From: Strigamia acuminata
Lineage: Eukaryota > Arthropoda > Chilopoda > Geophilomorpha > Linotaeniidae
Reading direction: 5' to 3'
Length of the DNA stretch: 64,000 nucleotides
Assembly (NCBI GenBank): GCA_949358305.1
Contig: OX442322.1
Coordinates: forward strand, 3,286,001 to 3,350,000
Part shown: one piece after another, positions 41,728 to 50,693 of the stretch
How the letters are laid out: every line of letters begins with the position of its first letter
Numbering within the stretch: position 1 is the stretch's first letter
Notes under the pieces: generated by a model
What the model saw: only the letters and a program-made list of their open reading frames with translations
Told to the model about the DNA's origin: nothing
The model's database searches: none
Program-made: the position numbers and the translations under genes

Positions 41728-42885
41728 AATAATAATTAGTTATGCACGGAGAAAACACAATTTCGGAATTTATTCCGCACAAACACTTCACAGGAGCACT
41801 TAATCACACAATGCACAATTGTCTCTAGTCCCAAAAACCAAAAAGGAAGGCGAAAATACAGTTTCAACCCGGGGAATCTCAATAAGTGAGATTGGAAAAC
41901 CTTGACTGGCAATCCACCAACTCTTCCGTCCGACCTCCTGGGGTCGCGGGATGGTTGGGGGCCCTGGATAAGCCCAGCCAAGAATACAGTGTTACGTGCC
42001 CGACTGGACGTAGGGTAGCACCGAATCTAACAAGGGACCAACAACAAAAACTTAAAACTAACAAAGTTTCACGACAATATCTAATTAAATACACTTTTTC
42101 GTTGTTAAGTTGGGCGAATTGCGGGATCCGATCGTCGCAATCGCTTCCTCGTAGCGGTGAACGTCGGGTTGACGTTATTGGTGCACGGAACTGGGGCCGA
42201 CGTGCTACCACTTGCACACTTCCGTGCAAAAGTGGGGAAAAATAATCCAAAATCGTCGTTGCGCACGTCCGCGCCTTCGTGTAGCACACCGGGGTGCAAG
42301 CCACGGCTTTTCCGCTCAAAATTGGTCGTGTACGTAGGCTTATACGTACGCAGACACTCCCGATTGATTTCCACCGTCGGCAGCGATGAAAATCCAAACA
42401 AAAATGGCCGCTGGTGAGGATTTGTTCTTCACCAGCGATCCCACGATGATTTTCGTCCGTTTCGTGATGAAAAATCGTCGTTTCGGCGATTGAAGGCGCC
42501 GTTCCGCTGAGATACGCGTTGTCTCGTTGAAAATTGACGTTGTCTTGAAGAAACAACGTCGTGCGGGCGTGAATAGACCCGATACACGCTCTGGTCGGCT
42601 GGCTACGCTGCCTGGGCGATCCAAGATGGCCGCCGCACAAAAATTTTCAAAGTCGACGATTTTGGTGTTTATTTCACACCGAAAAATTGCAAAAACACAC
42701 AGCTTACGCTTGTAAATGTCCGAAATAATGTCCGCACACCCTGTCAATCCGTTTCAAGCGCGTTGGCGAGGTGAAACCCGTCCTGGTCGATCGAGTCGCG
42801 TTTGCGGCGATGTCGAGCGACGTCTGGGCTACGTTCGGTCTCCAAAAATGCCGAAAATCCTTTACAAACTGGTTGGGCCGTCGTC
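41728..42885 (-). other. Copia H leader (about 1.16 kb)
   Basis: Unusually long untranslated leader between PBS and gag. Small ORFs on both strands (for example 41879-42640 minus) show no family resemblance and probably are upstream ORFs or chance. Part of it resembles the leader of copia B. Confidence 0.6.
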
Positions 42886-42903
42886 AACCATCCTCTGCTA
42901 CCA
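42886..42903 (-). other. Primer-binding site of copia H (initiator tRNA-Met 3' end)
   Basis: Minus strand TGGTAGCAGAGGATGGTT, separated by TA from the LTR end. Confidence 0.88.
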
Positions 42904-42905
42904 TA

Positions 42906-43382
42906 TAAAGCGATTTCCTGGCCAAAACATCGGTTAGAAAGGAGTTGACGAGTGTCTAAACAGGTGCGCGACCCCGACATGCGTGCGCCATGTTTAATAT
43001 CACATAAAAGTGTACACGCTTCGAGGCTAACAACTGCACTCGGAAAAATAGGATAAATCATTGTTGGATTTCAATGATTTGTCCTTTACATTATAAAATA
43101 AAAGCAATGACATTCATAATCGATAACTAAGCAATAATAACAATACAGGACTCGCTCTTTTGAGCAGACGATGTTATCAGCGCATGCTGCTAAATGGAAA
43201 CGTTCAACCGCGGTACAGAACCAGCATTAATAAAAATCGAGATCGATTGAACGCGACATCGAGACATTAAATAGCAGCACATTCATTACACATATCCGGA
43301 AAGTGTGTAATGTAAATATTCACAAACTATACAATATGGCGACAAACAACCAAACACACAATATTTCCACCACAACTCAATA
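42906..43382 (-). repeat. 5' LTR of copia H (477 bp)
   Basis: Same length and sequence as 36362-36838 by eye. Followed on the right by target duplication GTGCC and the rest of the J LTR. Confidence 0.95.
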
Positions 43383-43387
43383 GTGCC

Positions 43388-43702
43388 ACTCTACATTATT
43401 ATCTGATTCCAACATGGCGCTGCACGTGAGCCACTGCAGCTTGGCTATTTTCTCTCTTCATTTGAAAACATTATGTAAAGTATTCTCTTTTTATTAAAGT
43501 GTATTTTGTTTTAAACCTCGTTCATTGTTATTAAGCACATTCAGTGCTTTTAGGCGACTATAAGCGGCCATTTGCCGCGCGCCTTATGCGTATCTGCCCG
43601 ATACGTTTCGCGAACGTTCGTACGCGAAGTACGACACCATTTCGCGTTGATACGCACGCTTCCGACCGGTTATTCACCGGATTCGCGCACTCCTCTGCTA
43701 CA
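43388..43702 (+). repeat. 3' LTR of copia J, right part
   Basis: The remaining 315 bp of the J LTR; 230 + 315 equals the 545 bp of the 5' LTR. Ends CTCTGCTACA then the target duplication GATCA. Confidence 0.92.
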
Positions 43703-44025
43703 GATCAGTCGCAACACGCGAAAAAGGAGCGGAAATTGTCGTAAATCTGTAAATATAAAAAATCGCCGCAAAATTTGCGTATTCCGCGAAATTTTCGGCG
43801 ATAATTAATACAGACAGATGTGCAACGTCGTCCAAACGTTGTTAGAAAGCCGAATCGTCGTTGAAACGTTCAAAAAATGATGAAAATCCAGCAGAAAACC
43901 TGAAAATAGCAATTCGCCGCAAAAGTCCGTAAAATTCACGGAATTTTCGACAATGATTAAAGCAAACGAATGGCCTGTAATGGCCAACCATCCTCTGCTA
44001 TCAATTGTAGCAGAGGAGAGCGCCG
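43703..44025 (-). mobile_element. Copia M scrap: U5 tail, PBS and leader of a J-like element
   Basis: Minus strand order: about 20 bp of U5 ending CTCCTCTGCTACA (44006-44025), two bases, a PBS TGATAGCAGAGGATGGTT (44003-43986; one mismatch to initiator tRNA-Met), then about 280 bp of leader. The layout copies the J 5' end. U5 is fused directly to the pol frame of copia I. Rest of the element not seen. The leader's left edge is the J insertion site. Confidence 0.6.
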
Positions 44026-47000
44026 GAATTCCACTCCTAAAAGCTTCTTCGTTTGACCCAGGACAACAATGTCGAACTGTGTCTTAATCAAGTTGAGTAC
44101 GTGTGTCGCGTCTTCGTGTCTTTTCCCAAAAACAACAATATCGTCGACGTATACGATGAGATAAGCAACGTTTCCAAACTTGTAAACACAGTTACACCAG
44201 TTTTTGTGTTGTAGTCCAAGTTTCAATAAGGTGTCTTCTAATTCAATGCTCCACTCTCTTCCCGATTGGTGCAATCCATATATTGCGCGAATGAGTCTAC
44301 AAACGTAGTTTTCTTTATCTTGGCAAATAAAACCCTTCGGTTGACGCATGTATATGGTCTTGTGCAGCTTTGCGTAGAGATAGGCGCACTTTACATCTGC
44401 TTGGATATAGGTCCACTTCAACATGCAGACAAAGAGCGTAAACATGAAGCGGACAATGGAGAAATCCACCACTGGCAAAAAGGTTTCCTCATAGGATTCG
44501 CCATAGACTTGCGAAAAGCCCTGCGCAACAAATCTTGCCTTATATCTTGCGATTTCCCCTTTGTCATTTTGCTTGATGGTGTAAATCCACTTGCATCCGA
44601 TTGGTTTTATGTCGGGTGGCGGTGGAACCAATTCCCATACCTCGCGTTCGTGCATTGTGTCTATTTCATCGCACATAGCCTGATTCCATTCTTCTTTTTC
44701 TGGAAGATTAGCTATCTGCTCAAAACGTGCGGGTATGAAAACTTCAAGATGATTGGCTTCAAAGTCGAATGTTAACTCATCAAAAATGCTCATGTCCAAA
44801 TCATCTTGTGTCACATTTGATTCGGATTGCTTCTTTTTCCTCTTGTCTTCGAAGAGGTGCTCTGGGACTTGAAGATTATGATCTGTGCAATATCGCTTGA
44901 CATCTGGTATTGATCGCAACTTTGGCTTGTCATACCCCTCAATGGTGTATTCATAATCCTTCTGTCCTGTCGCCCTTGTCTTCTCCGTCTTCTTCCAAAC
45001 GAACTCGGGTATCGTTGCAACTGGGTTTGGAAGTACTTGTCCAAGTTGTGGTAAAGCCTTTTGAAAATTGACTCCTGGTAAATTATGTTGTAGTTTTTCT
45101 TCAGGCTGTCGAAATTTCAACTTGACTGGAGGCACTTCCGGTTCTGGATCTCCTCTCTTCATAATTGGCTGTGGCGGGGGTAGCGGTGGCCTATTGTCCT
45201 CGTCGGAGTAATATTGACGGTCGTCGTTCTCTAAGTTGTCGTTCAAACTGTCGATGTACGTGGTGTACTTCTCCGGTAGGCCCAGCACGCCTTCAACTCC
45301 GCGCTTGCTTTCCACGAATTTAACGTCGCTTGTCTCTATGACTTTCGAAAATTCTGGCAGCCAAATCCTGTATTCTTTGGTAATTCTTGAATATCCGAGC
45401 ATAATTCCATATATGCCCTTATTGTCTATCTTTCCGTCTCGTACTTTCTTCTGCACAAAGCAGAGACTTCCAAACTTTCTCAAATGACGCAAAGATGGTT
45501 TTCGGCCATAATAAAGTTCCATTGGCGTCTTCTCCGAATTCAGCTTGGCAATTCTATTTCTCAAGTAGTTGAACGTTAGGATGGCCTCTCCCCAAAATCG
45601 ATGTTCCAGTTGTGCATCGTACACGAGCGCTCGCATCCCATTGGCTAACGTTTGGTTTAGTCTTTCAGAAACTCCGTTCTGGGCGGGCGTGTATGCATTT
45701 GTTCTTTCGTGTGCAATTCCTTGTTCTTCAAGGTATTGACCAAATTTATTGGAACAGAACTCCATCCCATTGTCCGTTCGTATTGCCAAAATCGATTTTC
45801 CGAGTAGCCGCTCAATTCGTTTCACATGCTTCTTAAACAACTCGAATACTTCGTCCTTTTGTTTCATCAGATAAACTGTCGAGTATCGTGAGTAGTCATC
45901 TGTGATGGTAAGAAAATATCGGTTTCCAGACAGTGTGGGAGTTCCAAACGCCCCGCACACATCCATGTGCCAAAGTTCTAGCGGTCCCTTCGACCTAATT
46001 CCCAGAATTGACTTGTGCGACACTGATTTCTTCTTCGCAAGTGTGCACACATCACACTGTGTGATTGGCACGTCGAGCACGGGCAGTCCAATCACCGCTT
46101 CTGTCTTACTCATTTGTTGCACGCTAGGAAAATGGATATGTTCAAGTCGCTCGTGCCAAAGTCGTGCTTCTTCTGGATTGGACGCTGTTTTGCTTGATCC
46201 AGTAGCTTGTTGTGTCTTTTCCTCACTAGTATTAGCTTTGTTCTTTTCCTTTTGTTTCAGCTTTTCAATGTCGGGTTTTTTGTCGCTAATTTGAATGTAA
46301 TAGAGTCTGTCCTTTTTGACTCCTTGCATCAACTGCCGTTTCCATTGTGGGTCGTAGATTTTGACTAAACCCGCACCAACTGCTACTCTACATCTCGCCT
46401 CATCAATGCACGGCCCCGACAATAGGTTTCTTCGCAAGTCCGGCGCATAATAAACCTTCTTTAGTGTAATGGGAATTGTCTCTGTCCCAACTAGGCACAT
46501 GATGCAGACATCTCCAACTTCTTGGATTTGGATGAGTGTCTTCTTGTCAGCTTGACTGATCGTTCCTGTCATCTCTCGAAAATTGTGAAATTGATTTCTG
46601 TCTTTGCAGAAATGTCCGGTGGCCAAAGTGTCATAAATCCAGCAGTTGTTGGTTCCGCTGCACTGTAACATCTCTTGCTCACTTAACTCTGTGAGGAAGC
46701 CCACATCCAACATGGCGGTATCAAGTTCTTCAACCGTATTTGACTTCATGTTGCTATTTGATACCAATTGCAACTGTGCTGTACAGTCCTTGGCCCAATG
46801 TCCATGTTGGTTGCACCGGAAACACGGCCCCCGTCCCGTTGACCCGGTCGCATTTCCTCGGAAATTGCCTCTTGTGTTCTTGCCACCTCGATAATTTGGT
46901 TTGCCGCCCTTTTGTCCACTTTGAAATCCGCGGTTGTTTTGGCTAAAGTTCCCTTGTTGTTGAGGTTTTGAATTATCACTGTTCTTTGTGTTGGCAGAAC

Positions 47001-47070
47001 CTGGTCCTGTACTGAAGGCGTCAATGATTGGCCCCTGGCCCGAATCCCTCTTTTGTTGGGCTAGACGTCC
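44026..47070 (-). pseudogene. Copia I: gag C-terminus, protease, integrase, RT (3' truncated)
   Basis: Minus-strand copia polyprotein, open from the G insertion site at 47070 to 44026. It reads LAQQKRDSGQGPIIDAFST, an Arg/Gly/Asn-rich stretch, zinc knuckle CFRCNQHGHWAKDC, protease region NNCWIYDTLATGHFCKD (normally D-S-G-A, here D-T-L-A), integrase zinc region (WHERLEHIHFPS..CDVCTLAKKK) and core MDVCGAFGTP, IRTDNGMEF and NGVSERLN, then RT with IVYVDDIVVFGK. After LLGVEF it runs into copia M sequence, so RNase H and the 3' LTR are missing. Same family as A and L. Confidence 0.88.
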
Positions 47071-47701
47071 TGTGGTGATTCGGCATCACCTGAAGAAGTA
47101 ATTAGCGACGATTATCATGTTATTAATTCTCGCCACTAGAGCGCGCTAGAAATACCGACTAGACTGACTAGTCTCGTGTTTCTGCGAACCTGCATAATCA
47201 GAAGGATTTGCATATGACGTCATTTCCGGTTAATATATAACGCCAACGCTTGACCGGAAACGACACTACAGTTTTACCAATTTCAGCAAGAGCACCATCT
47301 ACCTCACCTTTCAGGCCGTTTCACGGATTGATCGAGGATCGGTGCCCGCTGATCATTTTCAACTGTACAACAGCCACATTTATTTAGCGTAGCCAATCTA
47401 CGCTAGAATAAATATCCAAACGACATTCGTTTAATTCGCACGAGAAAGCGAATTCTCGCGTGTTCATAATAACACGTGGAAACAACCCTAGACAACAACC
47501 AGACCACGCGTAGGACTAAACAATTGGATCCGCCATTGTTTAGCGGCAACTCGTATTCGCAGCCGAATCCGAGGACCACCGTAGGAATCACCTTAACCTA
47601 TATTGTATTAGTAAGCGTGTTTTAATAAAGCAGTATTTGAAGTATATTGTATTCCCGAGTGTATTATTTATTATCTTTAACCGCAAAGTCGAATCACGAC
47701 A
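47071..47701 (+). repeat. 5' LTR of element G (631 bp)
   Basis: Starts TGTGGTGATTCGG and ends ATCACGACA. The first bases form a hairpin GGTGAT/ATCACC. AATAAA near 47624 is a candidate poly(A) signal. The minus-strand ORF 47403-47591 is repeated only because the LTR is. Confidence 0.95.
47231..47240 (+). promoter_or_regulatory. TATA box of element G LTR
   Basis: TAATATATAA, with a start expected near 47265-47275 (CACTACAGTTTT). Repeated in the 3' LTR. Confidence 0.5.
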
Positions 47702-47703
47702 CG

Positions 47704-47721
47704 TGGGGGTCTGTCCGGGAT
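47704..47721 (+). other. Primer-binding site of element G (tRNA-Pro-like)
   Basis: TGGGGGTCTGTCCGGGAT, 2 nt after the LTR. It matches the tRNA-Pro primer site known from other retroelements (TGGGGGCTCGTCCGGGAT) at 15 of 18 positions. The true primer may be a host tRNA variant. Confidence 0.6.
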
Positions 47722-47795
47722 AGAATTTGCTAACCTTACGACAAAACTTTAAATAATAACCGGGATCTTTCGACCGATCATTATATCGCAAGAAA

Positions 47796-50675
47796 ATGAC
47801 GAAAACTACCGCAGAAGACAGAAAAAGGCGTAACGACGAAAAGGAGAGAAAGGAAGCCGAAGAAATCGAACGCCAAAAAGCGGAAGAAGCGAACCACGTG
47901 GAACCAGAAGTCGAGACTAACTCGACTGAAATTTCAACGGAATCATCAAGTGAAGGCCTCCCCCTTGCAAGACAACTTCCGTTCACGGGAGGCGAATTCG
48001 AAGGATCAGGAAGCTCTCACGAAGAAAACAGACTAAATAAATCGTTCGAAAACCCTCGATTCGGATTGAAAAGCCCCAGACCAGTCGAAAAGGATCCCAG
48101 TGAAATGGATCTAATGACTCTTCTAAATAAAGCGGCAAGCACAGGCGCCGCAATCATCAACGAGGCTACCCGAGCCGACCAAGCGAGAACAGCCGCGTTG
48201 GAAAAGAAGAAAAACGAATTGATGGAAGATTTAGCCAGAGAGCATCGCGAGAAATTAGCTGCCATGGAACAGAGCTTGGCACAAGAACGTCAAGCTAAGC
48301 AGATGGCAGCCGCCCGTGAAAGCCAAGAAAAGCAAATGGCAATGGAGCGCGAGCTGGCTCGAGAATTGCTCGCGAAGCAAAGAATAATCGAACGAGAAAT
48401 GGCAAAGGACTACCAGATCCGGCCACCAAGCAACGGGTTAAGCCAGCATTCGGAGCCAAACTCCGTACAGAGCTCCCCAGAACGGTCTCACACAGCTAAG
48501 GAGCTGGTAGCCAAAGCAATAGAAGTAACTCGAGTGGCCTGCGCACACGGCATCGAGATCGATCAGGACAAGGATCCTTACGCAGAACTAAGCCGGGTAA
48601 TCGACCTGGTAAATCAGAGGACTGAAAAAAGATCGGCAGAAAACACGGCCAGACGCGGGGAGAAACGACGTCGGGTCGGAGCGGATCGACAGCAGTCCGA
48701 GACCGGCGGCGAAGCAACGTCAGACAGTGAAAGTATCGACTCTCAAGCATCTCACGGCAGTATCCGAGTCAACGGACTAGATAGCATCTTGAACGAATCG
48801 GACGAAGTCAAAGGAGAACTATACGAGGCGTTTATACAGGATAGGAGGAATAATCAGGGCGCGCAATCATGGGCAATAAAAAACTCATTTGCAATGAAAA
48901 CTGGCCAAACCAGTAATACCAACCCAGGCGACCCTAACGCCGAACTAATCAGATGTATAAATCAGAAGAACCAGATACGCAACGAAGCAGGTCGAAATAA
49001 ACTGGCCATGCCGACGCTCGAGGAGATTAACGCAGTTAAAAATCACCTCGAAAAGAAGCACGCCGCCGAAGCATATGCTGGAAGAGACTCCTATGTTTTT
49101 ATCAAAAAAACGAACGAAGGCCTCACGGGGACCCGACTGGACGATCTGATACCGCCCGGAACAAAGTTGAGCCAAACCTCCGCTCCGGAAAAATCGAACC
49201 CCGATAACTCAACGGTAGCGCAAGACCTCACGAATAATCCGAACGCCGTGGGATCATCAGGACAAACGTCGTTTCAACACAATCAATTCGGACTGACAGG
49301 CAACGGTACGCATTACCCAAGCCTCCCTTCCGACAATCCACGATCATCACCGCTGCCTAGTGAGACAGACTCGCTAAGCAACCAACTACGGACGATGAAA
49401 GACGAACTCCTTCAAGCCATGGACCAAAAACTTCAACAGAGCCGTGGCCAAGAAACCGAGGAAGACGATCGAAGCGAAGGATTGTTGAAACGTTACTCCG
49501 CGGACCGATGGCTGTATTCTCGCAAGGATAACAACATCAAGTGGACGACCCTGAGACTAATTAAGTTCGACGGATCCTGGAACGCTGGCAACTTGTTTTT
49601 GGACGAAGTCGCCCTGACGATTAATCGTTTAGGAGCGGAACCCGACGAAATGGTTGCGCGCGGAATACCAGAAATGCTGATAAATCGGGCCCAAAACTGG
49701 TACGCTAATGTCCAACCCCGAAACTGGGAAGACTTCGTCATAAAGTTCCACAATCAATATGGCGAGACGAGCCAAGAAATCCAGAAAAGAGTAAGCTCTA
49801 TGAAGCAAGCCCCCGGGGAAACTCTGAGGGAGTACGTACAAAGAGCCGACAGCCTGTTCCGTGAAATGGACAAACCATTTGACCAACACGCTCAGAAAGC
49901 TCTCTTCGAACAAGGACTAAACGAAACCGCAACCAAAGTCCTACGAGAAATGAACGCTCCTAAAGGGGATAATTTCAAAGCCATCCTCGCTTTCGTCGAG
50001 AAAAAACACACCGAAGTAAATGCTCGGTATAACGAAAATCTGACAAAAGAAGAACGAGCTCTAGGAGTGGCTCGACAGCAACGAATACAGGAACGCAGCA
50101 TAGACTCCACTAAGCTGCTCCAATCGCGAAATTATCTAAACGGAAGTATAGAGCCACTCCCCTCAAAGAAAAACCAACAAGCTTCCAACCCGTTACCACC
50201 TCCGAATAAGGCCTATCGCACGCAAACTAACGCCGCCGAGGAAAAGTCGGAAGACGAAGTAAGCGAAGATTCTGAGCAATTCTCGGAAAGCGATGAAGCC
50301 GACGAAGGTATCAACAATGTTGTACATGCAAACATGGGGAAGGAACTGGCACCCAGCTACCGACCTCAGATGAAGTCCAGAAAATCGGAGCACCACAACC
50401 CGAAAACAGAGGCGACTCCTGAGAAGAAGGACCACCCCAAAAAACCTTTTGTGCGGGAGGGAAAGAAGAAAAGCCCTTGTAATTTCTGCAACGAGGACGG
50501 CCACTGGCGTCAGACCTGCCCGAAATTGGCAAAGAAAAAAGCCGACGACAAGGCCGCAGAGAGAGAAGAGCTAGTGAAATTGCTCGCTAAGGAGCAAGAA
50601 AAAGTCTTGAAGGAACTCACCGCCAAATTCGACAGTATGTCAAAAAACTGGAACTCGCGGGCGGAACAAAAATAA
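47796..50675 (+). CDS. gag: Element G Gag (959 aa)
   Basis: Particle protein starting MTKTTAEDRKRRNDEKERKE after a 94-nt leader. The N-terminal half is highly charged, with a long coiled-coil stretch at about 125-205 (repeated REHREKLAAMEQSL, RELARELLAKQR-type heptads). A capsid domain lies around 600-720 (WNAGNLFLDEVALTINRLG, NRAQNWYANVQPRNWEDFVI, LREYVQRADSLFREMD). A zinc knuckle CNFCNEDGHWRQTCP lies near 895-909, then a Lys/Glu-rich helix. It is longer than most gypsy Gags because of the coiled coil. TAA at 50673. The slippery heptamer lies nine codons before the stop. Confidence 0.93.
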   Translation: MTKTTAEDRKRRNDEKERKEAEEIERQKAEEANHVEPEVETNSTEISTESSSEGLPLARQLPFTGGEFEGSGSSHEENRLNKSFENPRFGLKSPRPVEKDPSEMDLMTLLNKAASTGAAIINEATRADQARTAALEKKKNELMEDLAREHREKLAAMEQSLAQERQAKQMAAARESQEKQMAMERELARELLAKQRIIEREMAKDYQIRPPSNGLSQHSEPNSVQSSPERSHTAKELVAKAIEVTRVACAHGIEIDQDKDPYAELSRVIDLVNQRTEKRSAENTARRGEKRRRVGADRQQSETGGEATSDSESIDSQASHGSIRVNGLDSILNESDEVKGELYEAFIQDRRNNQGAQSWAIKNSFAMKTGQTSNTNPGDPNAELIRCINQKNQIRNEAGRNKLAMPTLEEINAVKNHLEKKHAAEAYAGRDSYVFIKKTNEGLTGTRLDDLIPPGTKLSQTSAPEKSNPDNSTVAQDLTNNPNAVGSSGQTSFQHNQFGLTGNGTHYPSLPSDNPRSSPLPSETDSLSNQLRTMKDELLQAMDQKLQQSRGQETEEDDRSEGLLKRYSADRWLYSRKDNNIKWTTLRLIKFDGSWNAGNLFLDEVALTINRLGAEPDEMVARGIPEMLINRAQNWYANVQPRNWEDFVIKFHNQYGETSQEIQKRVSSMKQAPGETLREYVQRADSLFREMDKPFDQHAQKALFEQGLNETATKVLREMNAPKGDNFKAILAFVEKKHTEVNARYNENLTKEERALGVARQQRIQERSIDSTKLLQSRNYLNGSIEPLPSKKNQQASNPLPPPNKAYRTQTNAAEEKSEDEVSEDSEQFSESDEADEGINNVVHANMGKELAPSYRPQMKSRKSEHHNPKTEATPEKKDHPKKPFVREGKKKSPCNFCNEDGHWRQTCPKLAKKKADDKAAEREELVKLLAKEQEKVLKELTAKFDSMSKNWNSRAEQK

Positions 50676-50693
50676 TTCCACATCCGCTCGCGA
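50642..50693 (+). promoter_or_regulatory. -1 ribosomal frameshift signal, element G gag/pol
   Basis: Gag codons TCA AAA AAC TGG hold A AAA AAC (50642-50648) in phase. Slipping by -1 continues at CTG 50648 in the pol frame, which stays open to 54721. After a 6-nt spacer, TCGCGGGCGGA (50655-50665) pairs with TCCGCTCGCGA (50683-50693): eleven pairs including one G-U, with a 17-nt loop. Confidence 0.88.

Larger units (their letters stand above)
36362..43382 (-). mobile_element. Copia H: complete, apparently intact copia element (7,021 bp)
   Basis: Two 477-bp LTRs (36362-36838, 42906-43382) that I find identical by eye. A 5-bp target duplication GTGCC lies at 36357-36361 and 43383-43387. It has a PBS for initiator tRNA-Met, a long leader, one uninterrupted gag-pol ORF and a PPT. 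It inserted into the 3' LTR of copia J. Identical LTRs plus an intact ORF imply a very recent, possibly still active element. LTR ends are unusual (TATTGAG..GCTTTA). Confidence 0.95.
30272..43702 (+). mobile_element. Copia J (545-bp LTRs), carrying nested copia H
   Basis: LTRs at 30272-30816 and 36132-36361 plus 43388-43702 (both 545 bp, three differences seen). Flanked by GATCA at 30267-30271 and 43703-43707. Without H the element is about 6.4 kb. PBS matches initiator tRNA-Met. It is defective: gag is almost entirely missing, the protease triad is altered, and pol has a frameshift near 34390. Confidence 0.92.

Noticed and set aside
41879-42640. 253-aa minus-strand ORF in the copia H leader as a real gene
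   Set aside because: It lies in the untranslated leader, overlaps ORFs in other frames and shows no recognisable motif; treated as chance or upstream ORF.
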